Origin: Frateuria hangzhouensis
GTDB taxonomy: Bacteria > Pseudomonadota > Gammaproteobacteria > Xanthomonadales > Rhodanobacteraceae
Reading direction: 5' to 3'
DNA length: 64,000 nt
Assembly (NCBI RefSeq): GCF_026410505.1
Contig: NZ_JAPMIU010000002.1
Coordinates: 62,001-126,000, forward strand
The position numbers were made by a program, and so were the translations under genes. Shown here in pieces: positions 17,664 through 25,695 of the stretch. The notes below the pieces were generated by a model that saw only the letters and a list, made by a program, of their open reading frames with translations, made no database searches and was not told where the DNA came from. Positions within the stretch are counted from its first letter, which is position 1. Each line of letters starts with the position of its first letter.

Positions 17664-20600
17664 TTGGGCATGGCGACCGTGGATAACAGCTCGTTGCAAG
17701 GCGATGGCGGAAACTTTTCGTTTCTAGGCGAGCACGCACCCATCCTCCTGCAGCTGGCCCGCACGGCCGAGCAGATTTTTGCCAGCGATCCCAACACCAC
17801 GTTGATCAAGCTTCGGCAGTTGGGCGAAGCGCTGGCGCAGGATCTGGCCACCCGTTCCGGCGTCGAATTCGATGCGACCATCGCTCAGTCCGAGTTGCTT
17901 TACCGGATAAACCGGGAGCTCCACCTGGACCCGGCCATCAACGGCCTGTTCCACACGTTGCGGGTGGAAGGCAACAAGGCAACGCACGGATTCACCACCC
18001 GCCACCGTGAAGCGATGGACGGGTTGAAGGTCGCGCGTGAACTGGCCATCTGGTATCACCGCTCCTTTGGCAAGGCGGGAAGCGAGTTCAAGCCCGGGCC
18101 CTTCGTTCCGCCGCGTGATCCCAGCGAAGCGTTGCGTGATCTGAAGGCCAGGATCGAGCAACTCAGCATGCAGCTGGGCCAATCGCACGAAGCGTTGCAG
18201 CAAAACCAGCAGTTGATCGAGCTGCAGCGCTGCGAACGTGAGGAAGCCATGGCGCTGGCCGAGGCCATGGATGCCGAGGCGCGTGATTATCAGGGCCTGG
18301 CAGCCGCCCGCGACGCCGAACTCACCAGGCTGAAGACCGAGTTCGAACACCGGCTGGCAAGCGTGCGTGCTGAGTTGGAGGCAAGCCCCCAACTCACGCA
18401 ACAAGTCCAGAAAAAGACCCAGCGCGCCAGTCATGCGTTCGACCTGACCGAGGATCTCACCCGCATCCTCATCGACCAGCAACTGCAAACCGCCGGTTGG
18501 GAAGCCGATTCGCTCGACCTGATCCATGCCAAGGGCAGCCGCCCCGAGAAGGGCCGCAACAAGGCGATCGCCGAATGGCCGACCAGCAGCCCCAAGGCCT
18601 GCGCCGACTACGTGCTTTTCGCTGGCATGACGCCCGTCGGAATCGTCGAAGCCAAACGCAAGCGGCTCAACGTTGCCGAGCGCATCCCGCAGGCCGAACG
18701 CTATGCGCGTGACCTGCCGATCGCCGACGGCCTCGAACCGGCGTGGCCAGCCGTGGCGCCGGTGCCCGGTTGGCCGGACGGGCAGAGCGGGCTGTTCAAG
18801 GTGCCGTTCGCCTTTGCGTGCAACGGCCGACCCTACATCGCCCAGTTGGCCGAGCAATCGGGTACCTGGTTCCGTGATCTGCGCAGCCCCGCAAACCAGC
18901 GGCGCGCCCTGCGGGACTTCTACACGCCAGGTGGACTGCTGGATCTTCTCGCCCGCGATCGCGCGCTGGCGGAGCAAAAGCTGCAGCAGGAAGGGTTCGG
19001 CTACCTCAAGCTGCGCGACTACCAATGCAACGCCATCGCAGCGGTAGAACGCGCATTGGCCGACAACCAGCGCCACTGCCTGCTGGCCATGGCCACCGGC
19101 ACTGGAAAGACGCGCACCATCATCGGCCTGATGTACCGGCTGCTCAAAGCCGAGCGCTTCCGTCGCATCCTGTTCCTGGTCGATCGCAACGCGCTGGGCA
19201 AGCAGGCCCGCGACGCGTTCGACGAGGCGACCCTGGAGCAGAACCACACGCTCTCGCAGGTCTACGACATCAAGGACCTCGGCGACATGGCGGCCGAGGC
19301 CGAAACCCGCATCCAGGTCGCCACCGTGCAGGCCATGGTGCGGCGCATCTTCCAGTCGGACACGCCGCCGCCGGTCGACCAGTTCGATTGCATCATCGTC
19401 GACGAGGCGCACCGCGGTTACACGCTCGACCAGGAGATGACCGAGGGCGAGCTGACCGTGCGCGACGCTCAGCAATACATGTCGCAATACCGGCGCGTGC
19501 TGGACTACTTCGACGCCTGTCGCGTGGGGCTTACGGCAACGCCGGCCAAACACACCACCGAAATCTTCGGCAAGCCGGTGTTCACCTACAGCTACCGCGA
19601 AGCGGTGGCGGACGACTGGCTGATCGATCACGAGCCGCCCATCCGCTACGAAACCCAGCTCGGGCGCCATGGCATCCACTTCGACAAGGGCGAGCAGGTC
19701 GAGGTGATCAATGCGCGCACTGGCGAGGTGGACTCCGCCGAGCTTGAGGACGAGCTCGATTTCAACATTGAATCGTTCAATCGCCGGGTCATCACGCCCG
19801 AGTTCGATCGGGTGATCTGCACCGAGCTGGCCAAGGAGCTGGACCCGGAGGGCGAAGAAAAGACCCTGATCTTCTGCGTCAACCAAGCCCACGCGGTGCG
19901 TATCAAGCACCTGCTCGATGCCGCATTCTCCGCGCTGCACGGCGACAGCTACCAGCAAGCCGCGGTGGAGGTCATTACCGGGCAGAGTGACAAAGTCGAC
20001 ACCTTGATCCGGCGCTACAAGAACGAGCGCTACCCCAACATCGCGATCACCGTGGACCTGCTCACCACCGGCATCGACGTGCCGGCGATCGCCCATATCG
20101 TTTTCATGCGCCGCGTGCGCTCGCGCATCCTCTACGAGCAGATGAAAGGGCGCGCGACGCGCCGTTGCGACGCGATCGGCAAGACCGTGTTCCGCATCTA
20201 CGACCCGGTTGACCTGTACGCCGCGCTCGAGGCGGTCGACACCATGAAGCCGTTGGTGAAAGACCCCAACGTCACCATCGAGCAGTTGGTGCGCGAGGTG
20301 CAGGACGAGCGCAGTGCCAAGGTGCCCGGCAGCCAGCCGGGTCACAGCCATGCCGATGATGCGCTCGACCAGCTCAGCCAGCGCGTCATGCGCATCCTGC
20401 GCCGCGCCAGCCACAAGGCCGAGCGCAGGCCGGAGCTGAAGCAGCGCCTCGACCAGCTCGAAGGAGCCTGGGGCGTCGCACCCACCGAGCTTCATCGCCA
20501 CCTGCGCCAGCTCGGTCCGCAAGGCGCGACCGCCTTTCTGGGAGAACACCCGCAGCTGCTGGAACAGTTGAACCAGGTCCAACAGCTGGGATCGACCGAC

Positions 20601-21173
20601 TACCCGGTGCTCGCGCCACACGCGGACCGGCTTCTGGCGCGCGAGCAGAACTACGGCATCCGCGAGAAGCCCGGGGATTACCTGGAGAGCTTCAACCAGT
20701 TCATCCGCCAGCAACTCAACCAGTCCGTCGCCTTGGGTGTAGTGGTCAACCGACCGCGCGATCTCACGCGGGCGCAGTTGCGCGAGGTACGCCTGCTGCT
20801 GGATCAAAACGGCTACAGCGAGGTCAACCTCAGCAGTGCCTGGCGCGACCAGACCCAGCAGACCATCGCGGCCAGCATCGTCGGCTACATCCGGCAGGCT
20901 GCGCTGGGCGAAGCATTGGTCCCGTTCGACCAGCGTGTTGGCCGGGCCATGCAGCGGATCTACCAGGAACACGCCTGGACACCGGTACAGCGGCGCTGGC
21001 TGGAGCGTCTGGCCCAGCAACTGGTGCACGAAGTGGTGATCGATCGCCCGGTGGTCCAGCGCAATTTCGAGTCCGACGGCGGCACGGCCCGCCTTGATCG
21101 GCTGCTCAGCGGCCGGCTGGATGATGTACTGCAGGCGTTGAACGATCACCTCTGGGAGCAGGCCGTCGCCTGA
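17664..21173 (+). CDS. hsdR: Type I restriction endonuclease, motor/nuclease subunit HsdR
   Basis: HsdR cuts and translocates unmodified DNA as part of the HsdR-HsdM-HsdS complex. The N-terminal part (to about residue 150) resembles a DUF4145 domain and is followed by a coiled coil to about 245. The PD-(D/E)xK nuclease site is Asp315, then Glu329 and Lys331 in IVEAK. The SF2 motor shows Walker A ATGTGKT (Lys482), DEAH (580-583) and GLTATP (622-627). The C-terminal part carries the HsdR tail that binds the methylase. I start at TTG 17664, eight bases after AAAGGGGA; ATG 17670 is the alternative. It is separated from hsdM by a Fic gene, and a 103-base gap with repeats follows it, so it may be transcribed separately. 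Confidence 0.94.
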   Translation: MGMATVDNSSLQGDGGNFSFLGEHAPILLQLARTAEQIFASDPNTTLIKLRQLGEALAQDLATRSGVEFDATIAQSELLYRINRELHLDPAINGLFHTLRVEGNKATHGFTTRHREAMDGLKVARELAIWYHRSFGKAGSEFKPGPFVPPRDPSEALRDLKARIEQLSMQLGQSHEALQQNQQLIELQRCEREEAMALAEAMDAEARDYQGLAAARDAELTRLKTEFEHRLASVRAELEASPQLTQQVQKKTQRASHAFDLTEDLTRILIDQQLQTAGWEADSLDLIHAKGSRPEKGRNKAIAEWPTSSPKACADYVLFAGMTPVGIVEAKRKRLNVAERIPQAERYARDLPIADGLEPAWPAVAPVPGWPDGQSGLFKVPFAFACNGRPYIAQLAEQSGTWFRDLRSPANQRRALRDFYTPGGLLDLLARDRALAEQKLQQEGFGYLKLRDYQCNAIAAVERALADNQRHCLLAMATGTGKTRTIIGLMYRLLKAERFRRILFLVDRNALGKQARDAFDEATLEQNHTLSQVYDIKDLGDMAAEAETRIQVATVQAMVRRIFQSDTPPPVDQFDCIIVDEAHRGYTLDQEMTEGELTVRDAQQYMSQYRRVLDYFDACRVGLTATPAKHTTEIFGKPVFTYSYREAVADDWLIDHEPPIRYETQLGRHGIHFDKGEQVEVINARTGEVDSAELEDELDFNIESFNRRVITPEFDRVICTELAKELDPEGEEKTLIFCVNQAHAVRIKHLLDAAFSALHGDSYQQAAVEVITGQSDKVDTLIRRYKNERYPNIAITVDLLTTGIDVPAIAHIVFMRRVRSRILYEQMKGRATRRCDAIGKTVFRIYDPVDLYAALEAVDTMKPLVKDPNVTIEQLVREVQDERSAKVPGSQPGHSHADDALDQLSQRVMRILRRASHKAERRPELKQRLDQLEGAWGVAPTELHRHLRQLGPQGATAFLGEHPQLLEQLNQVQQLGSTDYPVLAPHADRLLAREQNYGIREKPGDYLESFNQFIRQQLNQSVALGVVVNRPRDLTRAQLREVRLLLDQNGYSEVNLSSAWRDQTQQTIAASIVGYIRQAALGEALVPFDQRVGRAMQRIYQEHAWTPVQRRWLERLAQQLVHEVVIDRPVVQRNFESDGGTARLDRLLSGRLDDVLQALNDHLWEQAVA

Positions 21174-21196
21174 CACGCGCCCGCGGGCTGGTCAGT

Positions 21197-21257
21197 GAGC
21201 CGAATCCAGCGCATAATCAGCTCATCAACCGAGCCGAATAACCGATTTAATCGGCTC
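21197..21257 (+). promoter_or_regulatory. Candidate operator: three GAGCCGA half-sites upstream of fic
   Basis: GAGCCGAAT occurs at 21197-21205 and 21231-21239, and its inverted core TCGGCTC at 21251-21257. The second and third form a dyad with 7-bp arms and a 13-base spacer, ending 19 bases before the fic TTG start. The Fic protein has a C-terminal winged helix, so autoregulation is possible. The binding protein is not known. Confidence 0.45.
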
Positions 21258-21276
21258 AAGACCCGGAGCACTGCGC

Positions 21277-22470
21277 TTGGACCGCCCCCGCTGGATCTGG
21301 CAACAACCGCAATGGCCGCACTTCCGTTGGCAGGCCGAAGCGCTGGCGCCGCTGCTGCGAGACTGCCAACAAGCGCAAGGCCGGCTGCTGGGCATGGCCG
21401 GCGCCATTGCGGGTGACGCCCAGGCGCAGGGCGAACTCGACACGCTGCTGCAGAACATCATCACCTCGTCCGCCATCGAGGGCGAACAGCTCAACGTCGC
21501 CTCCGTGCGCTCGTCCCTGGCCCGCCGACTCGGCGTCGACCGGGACGCAGGGGCGCGTCCAACGCCGCGAAGCGAAGGCCTGGCCGCGCTGATGCTCGAT
21601 GCCACCCAGCACTACGACCGGCCGCTGGACCTATCACGCCTGATGCGCTGGCATGCGTGGCTGTTCCCGGTACAGGACACCGTACTGGCGCACCCGGTCC
21701 GCGCCGGCCGGCTGCGCGGCGACGAGCCCATGCAGGTGGTGTCCGGGCGCATCGATCGCCCCACCGTGCATTTCGAGGCGCCGCCGCGCGAGGGGCTGGA
21801 GGCACGGCTCGACGCCTTCCTCGACTGGTTCAATCGCAGCCGCAGGGACGCCACGCTCGACCCGCTGCTGCGCGCCGGCATGGCGCATTTCTGGTTTGTC
21901 ACCCTGCATCCGTTCGACGACGGCAACGGCCGCCTCACCCGCGCCATCACCGATCTGGCGCTGGCTCAAGGCCAGCACCAGGCCATCCGCTTCCATGCGA
22001 TGTCCGCCAGCATCCTGGCCGATCGCGCGGGCTACTACCGCGTGCTCGAATCCAGCCAGAAGGCCGGCCTGGACATCACCGCCTGGCTGCAGTGGTTCCT
22101 GACCACGCTGCTAGCCAGCCTGCACGACGCGTTGCAGCGCATCGACCGCGTGCTGGCCAAGGCCCGCTTCTGGCAGCAGCACCATCAGCACGGACTGCTG
22201 GCCGAACAGATCAAGGTGCTCAACCGCCTGCTCGACGGCGGCGAACGCGGTTTCGAGCAGGGCATCAGCGCGGCCAAATACCAGGCGGTGGCCAAGGTGT
22301 CCAAGGCCACCGCCACCCGGCACCTGGCCGACCTGCTGGACAAGGGCTGCCTCGAGCGCCTGCCCGGCGGCGGTCGCAGTACGCGCTACCAGATCAAGTC
22401 CGATCACTTAAAAACAGCGGCCAGCGCGTTGCCGTTGCCGGCCCCTCTTTCCGTTCAGAGCAACCCATGA
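21277..22470 (+). CDS. Fic-family AMP transferase with DUF4172 and winged-helix domains
   Basis: Fic enzymes attach AMP or another nucleotide moiety to a hydroxyl of a target protein. The TTG start at 21277 is set by GGAG eight bases upstream and by the DUF4172 opening MDRPRWIWQQPQWPHF. Residues 64-69 read SSAIEG, the auto-inhibitory [S/T]xxxE[G/N] motif ahead of the catalytic core, so this is a class II (self-inhibited) Fic. The active site HPFDDGNGR is intact at 211-219. The C-terminal 80 residues form a winged helix (AKVSKATATRHLADLLDKG). The last base pairs overlap hsdM (ATGA), so it is translationally coupled to the modification genes. Its target is unknown; control of restriction or an abortive-infection role are possible. 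Confidence 0.9.
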   Translation: MDRPRWIWQQPQWPHFRWQAEALAPLLRDCQQAQGRLLGMAGAIAGDAQAQGELDTLLQNIITSSAIEGEQLNVASVRSSLARRLGVDRDAGARPTPRSEGLAALMLDATQHYDRPLDLSRLMRWHAWLFPVQDTVLAHPVRAGRLRGDEPMQVVSGRIDRPTVHFEAPPREGLEARLDAFLDWFNRSRRDATLDPLLRAGMAHFWFVTLHPFDDGNGRLTRAITDLALAQGQHQAIRFHAMSASILADRAGYYRVLESSQKAGLDITAWLQWFLTTLLASLHDALQRIDRVLAKARFWQQHHQHGLLAEQIKVLNRLLDGGERGFEQGISAAKYQAVAKVSKATATRHLADLLDKGCLERLPGGGRSTRYQIKSDHLKTAASALPLPAPLSVQSNP

Positions 22471-24005
22471 CCCAGAACGACATCGTCCAGAAACTCTGGA
22501 ACCTCTGCGACGTCCTGCGCGACGACGGCATCAACTACAGCGACTACGTCACCGAGCTGGTACTGCTGCTGTTCGTCAAGATGGAATACGAGCAGGTGCA
22601 GAACAACGCCGACTTCGAGCACAAGCTGCCCGAAGGCTGCCGCTGGCCCGACCTCACCAGCCAGTCCGGCACCAACCTGTATTTCCACTACCGCAAGATG
22701 CTGCTCGATCTGAGCATGAGCCACGATCCGATGATCGCGGCCATCTATGCCGACGCGCAGACCCGTCTCAAGGAACCGCGCCATCTGGAGCAACTGGTCA
22801 AAAGCCTCGATGGCCTGGACTGGTTCAGCGCGCGCGAAGACGGCCTGGGCGATCTCTATGAAGGCCTGCTGGAAAAGAACGCCAACGAAACTAAATCCGG
22901 CGCCGGCCAATATTTCACTCCGCGCGCGCTGATCGACGCCATCATCCGCTGCATCCAGCCGCAGCCCGGCGAAACCATCCAGGATCCGGCCGCCGGCACG
23001 GCCGGCTTCCTGATCGCCGCCGACAACTACATCAAGCAGCACACCGACGACCTCTACACGCTGGACGACAAGGCCCGCCGTTTCCAGCGCCGCAAGGCCT
23101 ACGTCGGCATGGAGCTGGTGCCCGGCACGCGCCGGCTGGCGCTGATGAACTGCCTGCTGCACGGCATCGAAGGCGAAGGCGAAGGCGTGGTCCAGCTCGG
23201 CAACAGCTTGGGCAACCCCGGCGCCAACCTCGAGCCGGTGCAGATCATGCTGTCCAATCCGCCCTTCGGCACCGCCAAGGGCGGCGGCGGCCCCACCCGC
23301 GACGACCTCACCTTCCACACCAGCAACAAGCAGCTGGCGTTCCTGCAGCACATCTACCGCGGCCTCAAACCCGGCGGCCGCGCCGCCGTGGTGCTGCCGG
23401 ACAACGTATTGTTCGAGGCCGGCGTCGGCACTGACGTGCGCCGCGACCTGATGGACAAGTGCAACCTGCACACCATCCTGCGCCTGCCCACCGGCATCTT
23501 CTACGCCCAGGGCGTCAAGACCAACGTGCTGTTCTTCCAGAAAGGCAGCCCCGCCAGCCCGCGCCAGGACACCGGCTGCACGCAAGCGGTGTGGATCTAC
23601 GACCTGCGCAGCAACATGCCCAGCTTCGGCAAGCGCACCCCGTTCGGCCCCACGCACTTGAAGCCGTTCGAAGAAGCTTACGGCGCCGACCCCAACGGCC
23701 GCAGCCAGCGCACCGACGAAGGCGAACAAGGCCGCTTCCGCTGCTTCAACCGCACGCAGATCAGCGAGCGCGGCGACTCGCTGGACATCAGTTGGCTGAA
23801 GGACGCCGACAGCGTCGATGCCAACGACCTGCCGGCGCCCGAGGTGCTGGCTGGCGAGGCGATGGCCGAGTTGAGCGAAGCGATGCGCGAGCTGGATGCG
23901 CTGATGCAGGCGTTGGGCGCGGGCGATGAGGCGCTGGCCCAGAAGCGGCTGCTGGCCGAGGTGATGGGGCTGGATGTGGCGCAGGGCGAGGTGGAAGGTG
24001 AGTGA
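22467..24005 (+). CDS. hsdM: Type I modification methyltransferase subunit HsdM
   Basis: HsdM is an N6-adenine DNA methyltransferase that protects host DNA in the complex with HsdS. The ATG overlaps the fic stop codon by four bases. An N-terminal helical HsdM_N domain (to about residue 130) is followed by the catalytic domain with the SAM motif DPAAGTAGF (Asp173 onward) and NPPF (264-267). The length of 512 residues is normal for the family. The stop overlaps the hsdS start. Gene order hsdR-fic-hsdM-hsdS keeps all subunits present and intact. Confidence 0.95.
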   Translation: MTQNDIVQKLWNLCDVLRDDGINYSDYVTELVLLLFVKMEYEQVQNNADFEHKLPEGCRWPDLTSQSGTNLYFHYRKMLLDLSMSHDPMIAAIYADAQTRLKEPRHLEQLVKSLDGLDWFSAREDGLGDLYEGLLEKNANETKSGAGQYFTPRALIDAIIRCIQPQPGETIQDPAAGTAGFLIAADNYIKQHTDDLYTLDDKARRFQRRKAYVGMELVPGTRRLALMNCLLHGIEGEGEGVVQLGNSLGNPGANLEPVQIMLSNPPFGTAKGGGGPTRDDLTFHTSNKQLAFLQHIYRGLKPGGRAAVVLPDNVLFEAGVGTDVRRDLMDKCNLHTILRLPTGIFYAQGVKTNVLFFQKGSPASPRQDTGCTQAVWIYDLRSNMPSFGKRTPFGPTHLKPFEEAYGADPNGRSQRTDEGEQGRFRCFNRTQISERGDSLDISWLKDADSVDANDLPAPEVLAGEAMAELSEAMRELDALMQALGAGDEALAQKRLLAEVMGLDVAQGEVEGE

Positions 24006-25386
24006 GTTGTCGGATACTTGGGCTGAAGTGACGATAGGCGAGATCAACGCCTACAAGTCCGAGACTTTGGATCCCTCAAAGAACCAACAGCGGACGTACG
24101 AGCTTTATAGCGTTCCAATCTTTCCGACGCGCAAGCCGGAGCTCCTGGCCGGAAAAGAAATTGGATCGACCAAACAAAGGGTCGAGCCGGAAGACGTGCT
24201 CCTGTGCAAGATCAACCCGCGCATCAACCGCGTTTGGATCGTGGGCGAGCGGGCCGAGCACGAACAGATAGCCTCATCGGAATGGATTGCTATCCGTCAG
24301 CCGCTCTTGGACGCCAACTTTATTCGCTATCAGTTGAGCGAAGCCTCCTTCCGAGATCGCTTGTGCGCGGAAGTTTCGGGAGTGGGTGGCTCTCTGACAC
24401 GCGCGCAACCCAAGAAAGTCGAGGGCTACACAATACGCATTGCACCTGTCGCGGAGCAAAAGCGCATCGCGCAGAAGCTGGATGCGCTGCTGGCCCAGGT
24501 CGACACCCTCAAGGCCCGCATCGACGCGATCCCCGCCCTGCTCAAGCGCTTCCGTCAGTCTGTCTTGGCTTCCGCCGTATCTGGCATGTTTCCTTTTCCG
24601 CGTAAAGACGGAGGCGATCCCATAACGACGCGCGAGGCAAAGCTGGCGCTTGGCGATGAACTCATCTCTATCCCGACCAGTTGGACCATCGCATCACTTG
24701 GCCAAGTGATTAACCCGCTGAGGAAGCTTTGCTACGGGGTGGTGCAACCAGGCGCCGCTGATGTAGAGCAAGGCGTTGAAATGGTCCGCGTGTGCGACAT
24801 CGATGACGGTCAGATCGCTTGGCAGAATCTTCGGAAGATCAGCCGCACGGTTGACTCCGAATATCGACGCTCAAGGGTTATGACAGGAGATGTGGTCTTG
24901 TCGATTGTGGGATCAATCGGTCGTGCCGCAATTGTACGAAGCGCCAGGGAAGTGAACATTGCAAGAGCGGTCGCGCGCATCTCGCCCGAGACTTCAAAAG
25001 CATCAGCTGAATGGATCTTCTATTGGCTTTCATGCCCCAGCGTTCAGTGGTGGCTGATCAGCTCGTCGAAGGAGGTCGCCAGGAAAACGTTGAATTTGAA
25101 GGAGCTTTCCGAGCTGCCGGTACCGCTGCCGCCTCTGTCAGAACAAACCGAAATCGTCCGCCGCGTCGAACAGCTCTTCGCCTTCGCCGACCAGCTGGAA
25201 GCCAAGGTCGCCGCCGCCAGGCAGCGCATCGACATGCTGACCCAGAGCATCCTCGTCAAGGCCTTCCGCGGCGAGCTGGTTCCGCATGATCCCAACGACG
25301 AGCCGGCCAGCGTGCTGCTCGAACGCATCCGCGCCAAGCGCGCCGCGGCGCCCAAGCCCCGGCGCGGGCGCAAGGCATCGACATGA
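23998..25386 (+). CDS. hsdS: Type I specificity subunit HsdS
   Basis: HsdS recognises the bipartite DNA site for the restriction-modification complex. I start at GTG 23998, overlapping the hsdM stop. Two target-recognition domains (about 1-150 and 198-380) alternate with two conserved helical regions: residues 152-197 beginning EQKRIAQKLDALLAQVD, and 381-462 beginning SEQTEIVRRVEQLF. The recognition domains look less GC-rich than the flanking DNA, as usual for exchanged recognition modules. The 3' end is duplicated as a remnant beyond mcrC (29160-29297). The recognition sequence cannot be predicted. Confidence 0.94.
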   Translation: MSELSDTWAEVTIGEINAYKSETLDPSKNQQRTYELYSVPIFPTRKPELLAGKEIGSTKQRVEPEDVLLCKINPRINRVWIVGERAEHEQIASSEWIAIRQPLLDANFIRYQLSEASFRDRLCAEVSGVGGSLTRAQPKKVEGYTIRIAPVAEQKRIAQKLDALLAQVDTLKARIDAIPALLKRFRQSVLASAVSGMFPFPRKDGGDPITTREAKLALGDELISIPTSWTIASLGQVINPLRKLCYGVVQPGAADVEQGVEMVRVCDIDDGQIAWQNLRKISRTVDSEYRRSRVMTGDVVLSIVGSIGRAAIVRSAREVNIARAVARISPETSKASAEWIFYWLSCPSVQWWLISSSKEVARKTLNLKELSELPVPLPPLSEQTEIVRRVEQLFAFADQLEAKVAAARQRIDMLTQSILVKAFRGELVPHDPNDEPASVLLERIRAKRAAAPKPRRGRKAST

Positions 25387-25527
25387 TCGTAAGGTTCAGG
25401 GCCCTCGCCAAGGTTCTTGCTGCATCAACACAGGGACTCGGCTTCCGGCCCGGCCTGCGGAGAGCAACATCCAGATGGTTTTTTCGCGCGAGCGTGTGCC
25501 TGGCATCCGGCACGTATGCGCGATTGA

Positions 25528-25686
25528 GCGGTAGTAACGGGCATCGACGAAATCGTCCGCTTGCTGCCCGAGGTTGGCGAGCGCGGCGCGAGGAAGGCAC
25601 AGCGCAAGGCGCGGTTGGCCCACGTGATCGCCGCGAATGAGATGGTGATCGAGAAGACGAGCAACGACATCAAGCAGTACGACTGA
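25528..25686 (+). pseudogene. Short coding remnant without a start codon, upstream of mcrB
   Basis: The 310-base stretch between hsdS and mcrB contains one reading frame of 52 codons that looks protein-like in composition: IVRLLPEVGERGARKAQRKA, then HVIAANEMVIEKTSNDIKQYD before the stop at 25684. It opens right after a stop codon and has no ATG or GTG near its beginning. It could be the C-terminal remnant of a small helical protein lost when the mcrBC cassette entered, or a short gene using TTG. No family is recognised. Nothing is seen in 25387-25527. Confidence 0.4.
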
Positions 25687-25695
25687 GGGGGCGAG

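Noticed and set aside
17724-21176. Very long antisense open frame (1150 codons) opposite hsdR
   Set aside because: High-GC codon bias leaves the opposite frame open. The protein lacks recognisable domains while the + strand frame has all HsdR motifs.
24001-25386. Frameshift or phase-variation tract in hsdS
   Set aside because: No homopolymer longer than a few bases and no tandem repeat occurs in the gene, and both recognition domains read through.
25383-25640. 85-codon frame overlapping the hsdS stop by ATGA
   Set aside because: The overlap looks attractive, but the peptide is Arg/Ala-rich without pattern and it conflicts with the better 25528-25686 frame.
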